From the NCBI GenBank assembly GCA_016213845.1, contig JACQZN010000096.1:1-64000 (forward strand): DNA of 64,000 bases. The letters run 5' to 3'. The position numbers and the translations under genes were made by a program. Source of the DNA: Candidatus Wallbacteria bacterium. GTDB taxonomy: Bacteria > Muiribacteriota > UBA6191 > JACPRK01. The notes under the pieces were generated by a model. That model ran no database searches. It had not been told where the DNA came from and saw nothing but the letters and a program-made list of their open reading frames with translations. Below are positions 28,001 through 34,858 of the stretch, piece after piece (within the stretch, counting starts at the first letter, position 1; every line of letters starts with the position of its first letter).

Positions 28001-28179
28001 AGCGCACGGGCGGGGAGTTCGTCACGGAATCGGTCGACCTGGCGCTTCCGGATTCGCGCTTCAAGACCGTCATCCCGGGCAGCGCGGCGAAGCTTGGAGA
28101 CGGCCTGCGGGCCGGGCGCGGCTACGTGGTTCTGGTGACGCGGCCGCCGGTTGACGCAATTCGCTTGCCAGTCCCTTGA
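25012..28179 (+). CDS. Secreted M36 (fungalysin)-like zinc metalloprotease with C-terminal accessory domains
   Basis: 1055 aa from ATG 25012 (GTG 24994 also in frame); signal peptide RLVWALVVSWTASSLFA. A propeptide with FTP/PepSY-like parts occupies about residues 30-230 (VRFRQTLGGLPVHGAWVTVD). The catalytic motif HEYGH is at 381-385 with ALGEGFGDIF downstream (Glu406 as third zinc ligand), as in M36/thermolysin-clan enzymes. Then come an IPT/TIG-like domain, a PPC domain (DWYAFPVQLGASYTL...SGTYFARVTGY), a CARDB-type domain (VPLVVDVRNVGDSAAGPFTV) and a final beta-rich region. It should be an extracellular protease activated by propeptide removal. The promoter of hppA overlaps its stop codon. 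Confidence 0.85.
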   Translation: MNRLVWALVVSWTASSLFAAPPAGRRAAVAKLTQEAGGGAFAEVEESSGTVRRLRWLAAPAGKGGPQAVARSFLERHREAFGVLSGNRSLQEHHTRDSVAGHHVRFRQTLGGLPVHGAWVTVDLDRLGRVRGVANDSLPQLELATGTRSISASAALTIALAHLSVRGVLRGKTGAEAVAYPTGKTARPAWRLTIPARSPLGDWEVLVDSIDGSVLETRNRLRFVDGVGRVFDPNAVVAARSTALFDNGDSATSVPDTAYSLVPLLGLDGSGALRGQFASVFSQTAAGGNSGTLTPTNVPSLQFLFNRSDRRFEEVMVYYHVDASQRFIQNELGFPNVMNRQLSVNAHAFGEDNSYYSPDTKSLSFGDGGVDDAEDGDVIRHEYGHAIQDDQIPGFGAGSQARALGEGFGDIFAVLSSSAAGQTFNLEVVADWDATAYSGQNPPALRRVDGTKIYPRDIQNEEHRDGEIWSGALWDCRKKIGGAGAGDRTILRLLLQSHFSLTPAATFQDNANAVLAADAELNGGTNIATLRTVFSQRGILAASTAPVISSASPRSFLNRSPTDILVLGFGFTGATAVSMTAGAQTVTLAPIQVIDDGHIVARVPAGLAAGSYVVNVSVGQSTGSGPGRFHVDDRPDSASEVTLSDRMAPNGSASGNIGDGRDSDWYAFPVQLGASYTLRTVAPNDLDTVLTIFGPDGTTELATNDDISTSEHNSRISGFLPATSGTYFARVTGYDGRVTGPYSVQVSGPGGTDLLLNTFTGPAALTAGQPVPLVVDVRNVGDSAAGPFTVEVRMTAASSGASFVLQSLVVGTLSAGSGTTLSFSTDSLPRLLFPGAYTLSASADVAGVVAELDEGNNRRSLASLTLASPTAAAGFTLDLKAGLNLVALERQPFTSSGAPYRASDLARELGASFVVRVTGSPGGEGRLELHDPAGGSADFVLDGNQGYLVGLPSDTFRTLDGIAWPAGTELVGLRRGINILAYPFGVPVGEGPQQLLERTGGEFVTESVDLALPDSRFKTVIPGSAAKLGDGLRAGRGYVVLVTRPPVDAIRLPVP

Positions 28180-28205
28180 CGCAAACCGTCATGGGCTGGT
28201 AGATT
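28176..28205 (+). promoter_or_regulatory. Sigma70-type promoter of hppA-murJ
   Basis: -35 TTGACG (28176-28181), an 18-nt spacer and -10 TAGATT (28200-28205) with an extended TGG. It begins inside the stop codon of the metalloprotease gene and would give a leader of about 100 nt before ATG 28315. Confidence 0.65.
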
Positions 28206-28314
28206 TGCGGCTCTTCTTTCGCGTCCGCGGGGCGGGATTGCTGCTGCGCCCTGACGGACGCGTCGTGTCCATCACCTCGAAGCGTCGAGCCGAGCGAGCG
28301 AGATCCCCACCAAG

Positions 28315-30825
28315 ATGAACATGCGCAAATTTCGATCGATAGTCTTTCGTCTGGGCCTGCTGTTGACCGTGCTGTCGCTGGCGTCGCCGGCGATGGCGGG
28401 TGAAGCGGACATCAAGGTGCCCGAGCTGGCGTCGCTGCAGTTCAACGTTCTGGGCGCCTCGGTGGGCGGCATGGGGCTGCTTTACATGGGCCTGCTCGTC
28501 TGCCTGGTGGGCGGCGTGTTCGGCATGATGCAGTACAACCAGACGAAGGCGCTGGCGGTCCACCCGGCCATGCGCGAGGTTTCCGAGATCATCTGGGAGA
28601 CCTGCAAGACCTACCTCTTCCAGCAGGGCAAGTTCTTGGCCGGGCTCTGGCTGCTGATCGCGGCGTGCATCGTCTACTACTTCAAGGTCCTGCAGCACAA
28701 CAGCATGGGCCACGTGATCATCATTCTGCTCTGCTCGATCCTCGGCATCCTCGGATCGTACGGGGTGGCGTGGTTCGGCATCCGGATCAACACGGTCGCC
28801 AACTCGCGGACCGCGTTTTCGGCGCTGAGGGGCAACCCGCTCGACACGCTGTCGATCCCGCTGCGTTCGGGGATGAGCGTCGGCCTGCTTCTGGTCTGCG
28901 TCGAGCTCTTCTTCATGATTGGCATTCTCGGGTTCCTCCCGCTGGTACTGGTGGGGCCGTGCTTCATCGGATTTGCGATCGGCGAATCGCTCGGGGCGAG
29001 CGCGCTCCGCATCTGCGGCGGCATCTTCACGAAGATCGCCGACATCGGCTCCGACCTGATGAAGATCGTCTTCAAGCTCCCGGAGGACGATCCCAAGAAC
29101 CCGGGCGTGATCGCGGACTGCACCGGCGACAACGCCGGGGACAGCGTCGGTCCGACGGCGGACGGGTTCGAGACTTATGGAGTGACAGGGGTGGCGCTGA
29201 TCTCGTTTCTGGCGCTGGCGCTGGCTGACAAGCCCGGGACCTGCGGCACGCTGATCATCTGGCTCTTCGTGATGAGGACGCTAATGATCCTCACCTCGCT
29301 GGCCTCGTACTTCATCAATGAGACGCTGTCGCAGTCGATGTTCGGCAAGGAGAAGGACTTCGATTTCGAGGCGCCGCTGACGCATCTGGTCTGGCTCACC
29401 TCGGCCGTGTCGATCGGCGTGACGTTCGTGGCGAGCTGGCTCTTGCTGGCCCGCCAGCCGGGCGTGAACCCCGGCCTCTGGTGGGTGCTCTCCGTCATCA
29501 TCAGCTGTGGCACGGTGGCGGGCGCGCTGATCCCCGAGTTCACGAAGATCTTCACCAGCACCAATTCTAGACACGTGAAGGAGGTCGTCAGCTGCTCCCA
29601 GCATGGCGGCGCGTCGCTCAACGTGCTGTCGGGATTCGTGGCGGGCAACTTCTCGGCCTTCTGGCAGGGGCTGGTCATCCTGCTCTTGATGTACGTGGCC
29701 AACTTCTTCTCGCAGCACCCCTCGCTCTGTTCGGCCGATGCCGGGGCGATGAGCCTGATGCCGCTCACGATGTCGTACGCCGCGTCGATCTTCGCGTTCG
29801 GACTGGTCGCCTTCGGGTTCCTCGGAATGGGGCCCGTGACGATCGCCGTGGACAGCTACGGGCCGGTCACGGACAACGCGCAGTCCGTCTACGAGCTCAG
29901 CAGAATCGAGGCGATTCCCGGCATCAGGGAAGAGATCAAGCGGGACTTCGGGTTCGATCCCGACTTCGAGAACGCCAAGCACCTGCTCGAGAAGGGTGAC
30001 GGCGCGGGCAACACGTTCAAGGCGACGGCCAAGCCGGTGCTGATCGGCACCGCGGTGGTGGGCGCCACGACGATGGTCTTCGGCATCATCATGCTTCTGC
30101 AGAGCCTCCACGTCCTGCACCCGACGCTGTTCGGACCCGTGGTCGAGAGTCTGAGCCTGGTGCAGCCGCTGGTCATCATGGGGCTGCTGATGGGCGGGGC
30201 CGTGATCTACTGGTTCACGGGCGCTGCGACCCAGGCGGTCGTGACCGGGGCGTACGGGGCCGTGGTGTACATCAAGGAGCACATCAAGCTGGACGTGGCG
30301 GCCGCCTCGATCAAGGACAGCAAGGAGGTCGTGCGCATCTGCACGGTCTACGCGCAGAAGGGGATGATCAATATCTTCGTCGTCATCTTCACGCTGTCGC
30401 TGGCGCTGCCCTTCTTCGACCCGTACTTCTTCATCGCCTACCTCATCGCCATCGCCTTCTTCGGGCTGTTCCAGGCAATCTTCATGGCCAACGCCGGCGG
30501 TGCCTGGGACAACGCCAAGAAGATCGTCGAGGTCGACATGCGCCAGAAGGGCACCGACCTCCACGCGGCCACGGTCGTGGGCGACACGGTGGGCGATCCG
30601 TTCAAGGACACCTCCTCGGTGTCGCTCAATCCCGTGATCAAGTTCACGACGCTGTTCGGGCTGCTGGCGACCGAGATCGCGGTCTCGATGCGAATCAGCG
30701 GACAGGTCGGGCTGATGCACGCCATCGGCGGAGTGCTCTTCCTGGTCGCGCTCGTCTTCGTCTATCGCTCGTTCTACTCGATGATGATCCCCGAAGAGGC
30801 GCCCGAGAAGCGGTCGGCCGCCTGA
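28315..30825 (+). CDS. hppA: Membrane-bound ion-translocating inorganic pyrophosphatase
   Basis: 836 aa, longer than the usual ~660-770, with an N-terminal signal-like segment. It hydrolyses PPi and pumps H+ (or Na+) across the inner membrane. About 16 membrane helices are visible. Catalytic motifs are EDDPKNPGVIADCTGDNAGD and VVGDTVGDPFKDTSS. In the loop that sets K+ dependence the sequence is GNTFKATAK, with Lys rather than Ala, the K+-independent signature. Motif wording departs from textbook enzymes: GDSVGPTADGFETYG replaces GDCAGMAADLFETY, suggesting the divergent mPPase subgroup. No Shine-Dalgarno is visible. murJ begins 31 nt downstream, probably in the same transcript. Confidence 0.95.
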   Translation: MNMRKFRSIVFRLGLLLTVLSLASPAMAGEADIKVPELASLQFNVLGASVGGMGLLYMGLLVCLVGGVFGMMQYNQTKALAVHPAMREVSEIIWETCKTYLFQQGKFLAGLWLLIAACIVYYFKVLQHNSMGHVIIILLCSILGILGSYGVAWFGIRINTVANSRTAFSALRGNPLDTLSIPLRSGMSVGLLLVCVELFFMIGILGFLPLVLVGPCFIGFAIGESLGASALRICGGIFTKIADIGSDLMKIVFKLPEDDPKNPGVIADCTGDNAGDSVGPTADGFETYGVTGVALISFLALALADKPGTCGTLIIWLFVMRTLMILTSLASYFINETLSQSMFGKEKDFDFEAPLTHLVWLTSAVSIGVTFVASWLLLARQPGVNPGLWWVLSVIISCGTVAGALIPEFTKIFTSTNSRHVKEVVSCSQHGGASLNVLSGFVAGNFSAFWQGLVILLLMYVANFFSQHPSLCSADAGAMSLMPLTMSYAASIFAFGLVAFGFLGMGPVTIAVDSYGPVTDNAQSVYELSRIEAIPGIREEIKRDFGFDPDFENAKHLLEKGDGAGNTFKATAKPVLIGTAVVGATTMVFGIIMLLQSLHVLHPTLFGPVVESLSLVQPLVIMGLLMGGAVIYWFTGAATQAVVTGAYGAVVYIKEHIKLDVAAASIKDSKEVVRICTVYAQKGMINIFVVIFTLSLALPFFDPYFFIAYLIAIAFFGLFQAIFMANAGGAWDNAKKIVEVDMRQKGTDLHAATVVGDTVGDPFKDTSSVSLNPVIKFTTLFGLLATEIAVSMRISGQVGLMHAIGGVLFLVALVFVYRSFYSMMIPEEAPEKRSAA

Positions 30826-30856
30826 GCCGGCGAGCGCCAGAGGCTCGGGTCAACCG

Positions 30857-32425
30857 TTGAGCCAAAGCGCGATCACCCGGTCGGCGGGCCTTACTGGATT
30901 CGCGACGCTCTTGTCGCGAATCCTGGGGCTGGCCCGGGAGCTGATTGTCGCGCGGTTCTTCGGCGCTGGACTGGCGACGGACGCCTTCAACGTCGCCTTC
31001 CGCATCCCGAACCTGCTCCGGGATCTCTTTGCCGAAGGGGCGCTGTCGGCCGCCTTCGTGCCGGCCTTCACGCGTCGGCTGAGCACCCAGGGCAAGGAGC
31101 CGGCCTTCGAGCTGTTCAACCGGATCTCCAGCACTCTCGCGGTGGTCGTCGGAGCCGTTTGCCTGATCGGGCTCCTCGCCGCCAGGCCGCTCGTGGAGGC
31201 GATGGCCCCGGGATTTGCGGCCGTGCCCGGAAAGATTGCTTTGACGGTGACGATGACCCGGGTGATGGTGCTGTTCCTGCTGCTGGTGGCCCTGGCGGCG
31301 GCGGCGATGGGGGCGCTCAACAGCCTGGGGCGGTTCTTCTTGCCGGCGCTGGCGCCGTGCTTTCTTTCGATAGGGATGATCCTGGGCGCCACGCTCTTCA
31401 CTCGATGGATGTCGTGGCTCCAGATGGACCCGGCGGTGGGGCTGGCGTTCGGCGTGATGGCAGGCGGGCTCGGCCAGCTGCTGGTCCAGCTGCCCGCTCT
31501 GGTGCGGGAGGGATGGCGGCCGCGCTTTGCCCCCGGATTCACGGACAGCGGAGTCCGGGAGGTCGGGTCGATGATGGTGCCCGCCACGGTCGGGCTTGCA
31601 GCGACTCAGTTCAGCGTCTTCATGAATACCTGGATAGCGTCTCAGCTGGTCCAGGGAAGCGTGTCGTGGTTGAACTACGCCTTCCGGCTGATGCAGCTGC
31701 CGATCGGCGTGTTCGGTGTTTCGATCGGATCGGCGACGTTGCCGCAGGTGAGCCGGCTGCTGGCAGAAGGCAAGCGCGAAGAAGCAGGCGCATCGGTGGG
31801 GCACTCGCTGACACTGGTGATGCTGCTCAACTTGCCGGCGTCGGCAGGGCTGCTGATCCTGGCGGAGCCGATTGTGAGGCTCGTGTACCAGGGCGGCCAC
31901 TTCGACGCCGGGGATACCCAGGCGACGGCGCTGGCGCTTCAGGCCTACTGCATCGGGCTCTTCGCCTACAGCGCGATCAAGGTGGTCGTGCCGGTCTTCT
32001 ACGCACTGGGGGACTCGGTGACGCCGACGCGCAACAGCCTGGTCAGCGTGGCGCTGACAGTGAGCTTCAACCTGGCGGTGATGCACTGGCTGGGGCATGT
32101 CGGGTTGGCGCTCGGCACCTCGGTTGGGGCGCTGGTCAGCTTCGGGATGCTGCTGGCCAAGCTGAGGGGAAGGCTGGGAGAGTTGCCCTCGACCCTTCCG
32201 GCGACGGCGAGGATCTCGGGGGCGACGCTGGCGATGGGGGCGGTCTGCTGGCTGGTGCTCGGCGTGGTCGAGGAGCGGCTGGGGGTGACGACAGTGGCGG
32301 CGCGGCTCGCGGCCGTCGCGATGCCGGGGGCTGCTGCAGGGGCGACGCTCGTGGCGGTGCTGGCTGCGGCGGGGTCGCCGGAGCTCAAGGAGCTCGCAGG
32401 GGCGCTCCTGCGGCGGACGCGGTGA
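30857..32425 (+). CDS. murJ: Lipid II flippase MurJ (MVF family)
   Basis: 522 aa starting at TTG 30857 (SQSAITRSAGLTGFATLLSR), 31 nt after hppA. About 14 membrane helices and the family signature G..TL.SR.LG..R......FG...TDAF..AFR.PN..R.LFAEGALS..F.P.F are all present. The protein flips lipid-linked peptidoglycan precursors to the outer face of the inner membrane. The conserved charged residues of the first lobe (Arg in SRILGLAREL, and FAEGA) are intact. Co-transcription with hppA is inferred from spacing. The 3' end lies 12 nt from the convergent kinase-like gene. Confidence 0.95.
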   Translation: MSQSAITRSAGLTGFATLLSRILGLARELIVARFFGAGLATDAFNVAFRIPNLLRDLFAEGALSAAFVPAFTRRLSTQGKEPAFELFNRISSTLAVVVGAVCLIGLLAARPLVEAMAPGFAAVPGKIALTVTMTRVMVLFLLLVALAAAAMGALNSLGRFFLPALAPCFLSIGMILGATLFTRWMSWLQMDPAVGLAFGVMAGGLGQLLVQLPALVREGWRPRFAPGFTDSGVREVGSMMVPATVGLAATQFSVFMNTWIASQLVQGSVSWLNYAFRLMQLPIGVFGVSIGSATLPQVSRLLAEGKREEAGASVGHSLTLVMLLNLPASAGLLILAEPIVRLVYQGGHFDAGDTQATALALQAYCIGLFAYSAIKVVVPVFYALGDSVTPTRNSLVSVALTVSFNLAVMHWLGHVGLALGTSVGALVSFGMLLAKLRGRLGELPSTLPATARISGATLAMGAVCWLVLGVVEERLGVTTVAARLAAVAMPGAAAGATLVAVLAAAGSPELKELAGALLRRTR

Positions 32426-32437
32426 CGGCGCGCGGGT

Positions 32438-33958
32438 TCACTGCCCGTCGCGAACGGAGGCGTCGCCCGGGGCGACCTCCATGATCTTCGGACCGTCGAG
32501 CGTGCAGCTGCAGAGGAGCTGGGTGAGGGCGTCCGGCGGGGCGTCCGGGGGCAGCTCGGGACGCACGTCGATTCGCGTGCCCGGCGGCAAGGTGAGGATC
32601 TCGCGCACGCCGGGGCGAACGGTGGAGCATTCGGGGCGGTCTGTGCCGGGCCGGTGGACCAGGAGCTCCAGGTTGCCGTCCGTGCGGTTGTCGATCTGGG
32701 CCCAGGTATCCTCGCGCCAGCCCATCCAGCCGTAGAGACGATCCAGGAGATGGCCGAAGGCGCCGAAGTAGGCGCGCACCATCAAGAGCAGCGAGAGCTC
32801 CAGGATGCAGAAGACGGCCATGACCGTGTAGACGCTCTTGGCGACCGTCACCGAGATGAAGAGAGCCGGGAGCAGACTGACGACGGTGCAGAAGGCCATC
32901 GGGTAGAAGGCCGAGTAGTCGGTTCGCCCGGTGGCGCCCTCCCAGAGCGCGGGGCTCGCGGGATCGCCCGGGCGCCAGTGCTGGGGTTCGACGGCGTCGC
33001 GAACTGGAACGGGTAGGCGGGGGATACTGGCGGCCTCGGCCGTACCGGGCGCGGGGTCGCCGGTCGACAGGAGCCCGGCGGACGCAGGGGGCGCGGAGGC
33101 CGCATCCTCGAGACTCGAAAGAGCCGTTGGATTCACCAGATGAACCAGGATTGAAAGCAGCTCCCTGCCGTCGGCGGGCCGCACGGCAGGCTCCGGCGCC
33201 AGGCACCTGGGCGCCAGCGCGCAGGCCCACGCGGGAAGCGTCGGAGCCTGCATCCTGAGCATCGCTGCTGCCTCCGCCGGATCGGCGCCCTCGGCCGAGG
33301 CGACGGCGGCAAGCTCCGCCGGCTGCAGTCCGGTGAGCGCCTCCAGCAGGACCAGGCCGAACGACCAGACGTCGGCGCGCTCGCCTGCCACGGCGCCGGC
33401 GGCCACCTCGGGCGCCTCGTAACGGCCGTCGCCGGGGAAGAGGAGCCTGGGGGCGAAGGCGACGGCGAACGCTCTGCGCACACCGGGAACCAGCAGCCGC
33501 GCGCCGCCGTCGGGCGTGGCCAGTAACACGTTTGCCGGCCGCAAGTCGCCATGGACGAAGCCGGCCCCATGGAGCTCGGCCAGTTGCCCGGCCAGCTCCA
33601 GAGCAAGCCGGACGACAGCTTCCTGCTCGAGCGGCCGCCCGTCCAGCCGCTGGCGGAGACTCTCGCCCGCGGGAAGGGGGGCAGCGTACCAGGGCCGCCC
33701 GTCTCGCGTGGCGCCGCCGTCGCAGGCAGCCACGATGCGCGTTTGCAGGAGCTCGCCCGGGCGGCGCAGCTCCTGACGCCACCGCGCCATCTCGCGGGCG
33801 CGGAACTCGTCGTCCAGGTTCACGACGCGCACGAGCACCGGGGTCTTCCGGTGCTGATCGACGGCCTCGAGTGTGTCCTCCCAGCTCTCGCTGGCGAGCT
33901 GCCGCACCACTCGGTAGCACTCGAGCAGCGTGCCGGGGCCTATCGACGAGGGGACCAC
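32438..33958 (-). CDS. Membrane-anchored Hanks-type pseudokinase
   Basis: 506 aa from GTG 33958. Residues about 13-290 keep the protein-kinase fold pattern but not the catalytic set. The glycine loop is gone (LASESWED); the VAVK lysine is Arg44 (VLVRVV); the HRD motif is HGD (136-138) with LRPANVLL retained; and the DFG motif is replaced by VPGV (157-160). WSFGLVLLEALTG is intact. After a Pro/Ala linker there are two membrane helices (about 360-412) and a small beta-rich C-terminal domain. It is probably a non-catalytic scaffold or allosteric partner; an active kinase is encoded 0.9 kb away on the same strand. Confidence 0.8.
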   Translation of the reverse strand: MVPSSIGPGTLLECYRVVRQLASESWEDTLEAVDQHRKTPVLVRVVNLDDEFRAREMARWRQELRRPGELLQTRIVAACDGGATRDGRPWYAAPLPAGESLRQRLDGRPLEQEAVVRLALELAGQLAELHGAGFVHGDLRPANVLLATPDGGARLLVPGVRRAFAVAFAPRLLFPGDGRYEAPEVAAGAVAGERADVWSFGLVLLEALTGLQPAELAAVASAEGADPAEAAAMLRMQAPTLPAWACALAPRCLAPEPAVRPADGRELLSILVHLVNPTALSSLEDAASAPPASAGLLSTGDPAPGTAEAASIPRLPVPVRDAVEPQHWRPGDPASPALWEGATGRTDYSAFYPMAFCTVVSLLPALFISVTVAKSVYTVMAVFCILELSLLLMVRAYFGAFGHLLDRLYGWMGWREDTWAQIDNRTDGNLELLVHRPGTDRPECSTVRPGVREILTLPPGTRIDVRPELPPDAPPDALTQLLCSCTLDGPKIMEVAPGDASVRDGQ

Positions 33959-34114
33959 GGAATCAGGGTAGCGCGAGTCCGCGGAGAGAGTTCAATCTCA
34001 CGAAGCCTGCCCGTCATCGTGATCCGCTCAGACAGCACGGCGCCCGGGTCCCCGCTTGGGGCCCGGGCGTCGCAACCAGAGGCAGCTTGTCCTTGGACCG
34101 TCTTCCCCGGAGCC

Positions 34115-34675
34115 TCAGTCGGCCTGTCCGCGGGAACCCTGCCCGGCCTCGATTGCGGCCGAGTAGGAGTAGGTGTGGTCGCCCTGGACGGAGCCGTCGG
34201 CGTCGCCGGCGACTGCCTCCACCGAAAATTTGACCGAGCCGCTCTCGGGCGCCTTCCACAGGAAGGTCCAGCTGCGCTCGGTGCCATTGGTGTCCGTACC
34301 GTTGTAGGACTGCTTCAGGTAGGTGACGCCCTCGGCGACGTGTACGTCGAGCGAGGGATCGCGATTGACGATCTTGCCCGCCTGCTTGCCGTCGGCGGTC
34401 TGGGCCGCGAGCCGGAAGCCGGCCTTCTTGGCGCCCGTCTCGACCAGCTTGACGGTGAGCGGGTACGACTTGCCCGGCTCGAAGGCCGAGGGCAGTCCCT
34501 GGATCGACAGATTGCCGTTTCCGGCACCGGCTCGGCCGTGGCAGATGTTGCAGCTCACGGCGGCCTTCTGGCCCAGGTAGAGGTCCGGGGGATTGGACGT
34601 GGAGGCCGTGGCGGCCACCGGGAGGGCGACGGCCAGGGCCGCCACCGCGAACGAAACGATACTCGAGCGCCTCAT
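34115..34675 (-). CDS. Secreted choice-of-anchor-V-like protein with a CxxCH motif
   Basis: 186 aa. AGGAGG abuts one in-frame ATG (34681) but stands 6 nt from the next (34675), so 34675 is the start. Signal peptide: MRRSSIVSFAVAALAVALPV. Mature residues ~36-45 contain VSCNICHG, a c-type heme-attachment motif, followed by a reelin/choice-of-anchor-V-like beta domain (AFEPGKSYPLTVKLVETGAK, ERSWTFLWKAP, VEAVAGDADGS). Proteins with this layout are exported and often carry the CxxCH near the N-terminus. Cytochrome c maturation genes (resB/resC) lie 11 kb away, so heme attachment is possible. Function unknown. Confidence 0.7.
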   Translation of the reverse strand: MRRSSIVSFAVAALAVALPVAATASTSNPPDLYLGQKAAVSCNICHGRAGAGNGNLSIQGLPSAFEPGKSYPLTVKLVETGAKKAGFRLAAQTADGKQAGKIVNRDPSLDVHVAEGVTYLKQSYNGTDTNGTERSWTFLWKAPESGSVKFSVEAVAGDADGSVQGDHTYSYSAAIEAGQGSRGQAD

Positions 34676-34782
34676 ACTCATCCTCCTGAAGGGGGTTGTC
34701 CTGCCGGGGCCCTGTGCCATTTGGCCTACTCGTCTCGGGTTGTCCCGGCACTCGGTACTACGGTCGGTTTTCGAGGAGGTTG

Positions 34783-34825
34783 CGAAAGTGGCGAACTTTT
34801 TTTTCGCAGCCACTTGACACTTTCG
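34783..34825. repeat. AT-rich nested inverted repeat in the gap 34676-34858
   Basis: Outer arms CGAAAGTG (34783-34790) and CACTTTCG (34818-34825) are perfect complements, and inner arms AAGTGGCGAA / TTCG..CCACTT are nested with a bulge around a T8 run (34797-34804). The T-run sits in the loop, so this is not a classical terminator. No gene is seen in the 183-nt gap. Confidence 0.5.
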
Positions 34826-34858
34826 GCAGATCGGCCAGGAAAGCCGAGTTAGGCCGCT

